Positions 61,669-64,000 of a DNA stretch of 64,000 nucleotides are shown here, piece after piece. Within the stretch, counting starts at the first letter, position 1. Every line of letters begins with the position of its first letter. The notes beneath the pieces are model-generated. The model made no database searches, was not told the origin of the DNA, and was given only the letters and a program-made list of their open reading frames with translations. The stretch is from Clostridium scatologenes (lineage in GTDB: Bacteria; Bacillota; Clostridia; Clostridiales; Clostridiaceae): NCBI RefSeq assembly GCF_000968375.1, contig NZ_CP009933.1:2046001-2110000 (forward strand), written 5' to 3'. Both the position numbers and the translations under genes were made by a program.

Positions 61669-64000
61669 TTAGCCTTTTAATTTATCTTTTAATTCTGAAG
61701 CTTTATATATCACAAAAGCAATAACTCCTATAGCCCAGTGTAATCCAAAGAATGCTCCACCAAAGCCATATAATTTAAGCCTATTAAAATACTTTTTAGC
61801 AAAGGAATTAAATAAATCTTCTATTTCCTTAGCATTCATTTTGTTTATTTGTTTTTCTGTAATTCCTCTAAAATCAATACTATCAATTACATTTGAAAAG
61901 TTATCTTCTGCTGCATCTATACCTGATTTAATTATTATGCTAAGTATATCCTTTTTAGTATCACTATCTACAATATTTAAATTGTTTTTTGTAATATCTT
62001 CGATTATATGTGCAATGGACTTTTTAAGCTCTTCATCAATTTCTTCATCTTCTATAAGTTTTTCTATAACACACAATATAGAATTATTAAATTCCTTTAA
62101 ATCAAAGAATTCATTAATACCTTTTTCAGTTATTACACTGTTTGCCAATACTTCTATAAAGCTTTGCAGGTTTTGTTGTACAGAACTGCTGCTAAATGCT
62201 AAATTGGTTAAATTTTTAGCTATATCTTCTACATATTCAGTTTCAATTTTTCCTGTAAAATCACTAATTTTTCTTGATAAAATTAAATCTTCAAAAACTC
62301 TATAACCAAGATTACTATATTCATTTACAATTAAATTCTTGTGTTCATTTATACTGTTTGCCATTTCTTTATCTATAAATTTAATTTCTTCTTCAAACAC
62401 TCTGCATAAATCTTTTATACTACTAATGGATATATCCTTTAAATAACTTTCTATTTTAATTTCCGTTAAAGAATTAAACATTTCATTTGAAGTCCTCATC
62501 AAGTTACTTTGTACTACACCCATACATTCTTCACTACTTACAATATTAAAAACTTCTTTGCTTTCAATATTAATATTTATGTCAGAAACTGTACTGCCTA
62601 AAACTTTATCTCCTGCAAAGTTAGCTATTACTTGATATAATTCAACCTTTTTATCTTCTATGAAATGTGGAAATTGTTTATTTATCACATTGCTAACTAC
62701 ATCAGCTACTATTGCATCTCCACCTAGCATACTATATCCTAACTTTTCAAAGAAACCTAAACCTTCTTCAATAGTAGCTGAAGCACTTTCTGCTATAATT
62801 TGCTCATTGTCTGTAAGTTTCTTTGAAGCATATCCAATTATACCTTCCACTATAAAATTAAATTTATATCCCAACATCTTTACAAATAGACCATTAAATA
62901 ATTCACTTATTTTTTTATCAGAAGAAATCTCCTTAGAAATAACAGCTTCAATAAAATTAAGAACCTTATCTTCAGTTTCCTTAGAAGATAATTTATCCTT
63001 TATTAATCCATCAAAAAACTCATTCCACTTTATTATATATTTAGAGTCTATTGCTTCATTAACCGGCTTATTTACTATTCCATCGTATTCACCTTGAAAA
63101 TGATTCACAAAATTATTTTCTTCATTAAAATAACTTGATAAATTATTTAATTCTTCTTCAACCTTGTAGTTTAATTTGTTTTGTAATGATGTTTTAAAAT
63201 TATCTGGAATTGCTTCTGAAATACTCTTTTCTGATTTTAAAAATTCTTCTAAGCTGTTGCTTATTACTTTATGAGATTCCTTTATTTTTTCTAAAGCTTC
63301 CTTTACTATTTTTTCTTCAATATGAGAAAAAGAACCTGTAGAAGGAGTAAAATTACTTAATTCTCTTGCTAGCGAATTTGAAATTTTTTCTTTATTTTTA
63401 TTAATAATCTCTTTAATATAATTGTAACTTATATTATTTATGGTGTCTGAATATTTATTTAAAACCTCTACAGCTATTTTATAATCATTTTCAGAAACCC
63501 TTTCTTCAAGTTTTTTGTAAATAGTATCCTGATTTTTATTGAATAAATACTTCATACTGTCTTTATCCAATAAGCTATTATCAACAAAAGCACTCATGGA
63601 TTTTGCAAATTTAGGTTTTCTTGCAGCCACTACACCAGGTGTAAAAGGTATTTTCATACCAAAAATTCTTTTTTCAGTATAAGGTCTAAAAAGCATTGCT
63701 ATTGCCTGAACATTTGTAATCCAACCAACAAATCCATATACAATTAAATTAATAATAGTTACAGTTAAAAAGCTATAACCTGCTGTAGATTTATCATAAA
63801 AGTACATGCCTATACCGGCAATTGCTCCAAGAAGTGCACCAATTACTGTAATTGGCTTCATTTCTTTTCCCATAAACTCTTCAACAGCTACTTTAAGTTC
63901 TTCATCCTTTAACTTAGATAAATTTTTTGAAATTGTCTCCTTTATATTTCCTTTTACAACGTACTCCAGATTGTCATTTAACCACAATTCAATATTATTA
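61669..64000 (-). CDS. DUF445 membrane protein (YheB-like), N-terminus possibly outside
   Basis: The frame is open to the right edge; a TTG at 63987 would give 772 residues, but no ribosome site is seen, so the start may be beyond 64000. Two hydrophobic segments near the N-terminus (about 45-100), the family motif GWITNVQAIAMLFRPYTEKRIFGMKIPFTPGVVAARKPKFAKSMSAFVDNSLL, a long helical, Glu/Lys-rich middle and a C-terminal membrane helix (FGGAFFGLHWAIGVIAFVIYKASEL). It is larger than the common 380-residue relatives. Function unknown. Confidence 0.8.
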   Translation of the reverse strand, partial: NNIELWLNDNLEYVVKGNIKETISKNLSKLKDEELKVAVEEFMGKEMKPITVIGALLGAIAGIGMYFYDKSTAGYSFLTVTIINLIVYGFVGWITNVQAIAMLFRPYTEKRIFGMKIPFTPGVVAARKPKFAKSMSAFVDNSLLDKDSMKYLFNKNQDTIYKKLEERVSENDYKIAVEVLNKYSDTINNISYNYIKEIINKNKEKISNSLARELSNFTPSTGSFSHIEEKIVKEALEKIKESHKVISNSLEEFLKSEKSISEAIPDNFKTSLQNKLNYKVEEELNNLSSYFNEENNFVNHFQGEYDGIVNKPVNEAIDSKYIIKWNEFFDGLIKDKLSSKETEDKVLNFIEAVISKEISSDKKISELFNGLFVKMLGYKFNFIVEGIIGYASKKLTDNEQIIAESASATIEEGLGFFEKLGYSMLGGDAIVADVVSNVINKQFPHFIEDKKVELYQVIANFAGDKVLGSTVSDININIESKEVFNIVSSEECMGVVQSNLMRTSNEMFNSLTEIKIESYLKDISISSIKDLCRVFEEEIKFIDKEMANSINEHKNLIVNEYSNLGYRVFEDLILSRKISDFTGKIETEYVEDIAKNLTNLAFSSSSVQQNLQSFIEVLANSVITEKGINEFFDLKEFNNSILCVIEKLIEDEEIDEELKKSIAHIIEDITKNNLNIVDSDTKKDILSIIIKSGIDAAEDNFSNVIDSIDFRGITEKQINKMNAKEIEDLFNSFAKKYFNRLKLYGFGGAFFGLHWAIGVIAFVIYKASELKDKLKG

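Overview
The window comes from a low-GC Firmicute, most likely a Clostridium sensu stricto species. The flanks (1-14783 and 48588-64000) are AT-rich and carry typical clostridial genes. Between them lies a much more GC-rich integrative conjugative element (ICE) of the Tn1549/CTn5 type found in gut Clostridia, about 33.8 kb (14784-48587). No rRNA, tRNA or CRISPR array was seen.

Left flank: the end of a DHA2 efflux pump; an MFS transporter; a Bce-type antimicrobial-peptide detoxification module (response regulator, short-input histidine kinase, FtsX-type permease, ATPase) with a membrane-anchored serine beta-lactamase-like protein whose promoter matches that of the transporter; a GntR/FCD regulator divergent from an L-cysteine desulfidase-like enzyme; a DHA2 pump divergent from an AraC regulator; and a TetR regulator divergent from an alpha/beta hydrolase gene. 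The ICE is inserted inside that hydrolase gene. Its 5' part is at 14463-14783 and its 3' part at 48588-49469, and excision would rejoin them exactly in frame.

The ICE reads left to right as ParB-like protein, DUF4406, ArdA, accessory protein, PcfB, VirD4-type coupling protein, Maff2, VirB6/TrbL-like protein, SpoVG-like protein, PrgI, VirB4, NlpC/P60 cell-wall hydrolase, DUF4315, CD1107-type protein, Cys-rich proteins and MobC. A divergently oriented SIR2-HerA anti-phage pair (31328-34682) interrupts the mobilisation block, which continues with a CD1845-type membrane protein and the relaxase. Next is an AT-richer cargo island (36928-44528) with IS200/IS605 and efflux-gene debris, a TetR-nitroreductase pair, DUF523, an AraC-MFS pair, a PHP phosphoesterase and an ANT(6)-type streptomycin adenylyltransferase. 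The right end holds a Cys-rich KTR protein, a leader peptide with tandem terminators, a sigma-like factor, a highly structured possible non-coding RNA with a pseudoknot, two small conserved proteins and a large serine recombinase.

The most unusual feature of the ICE is a 25-bp near-perfect palindrome repeated 19 times. It usually sits directly at a stop codon, is sometimes carried in frame inside genes, and is absent from the cargo interiors. The relaxase and recombinase promoters share a 16-nt operator-like box, which suggests joint control of transfer and excision.

Right flank: the hydrolase 3' part, a methyltransferase, two very long (about 240 bp) hairpins sharing an 11-nt box at the same offset, a SiaB-SiaC-SiaA-SiaD signalling operon (c-di-GMP control), a LemA/TPM-domain pair, a second ABC-transporter/two-component module, and a DUF445 membrane protein running off the end.
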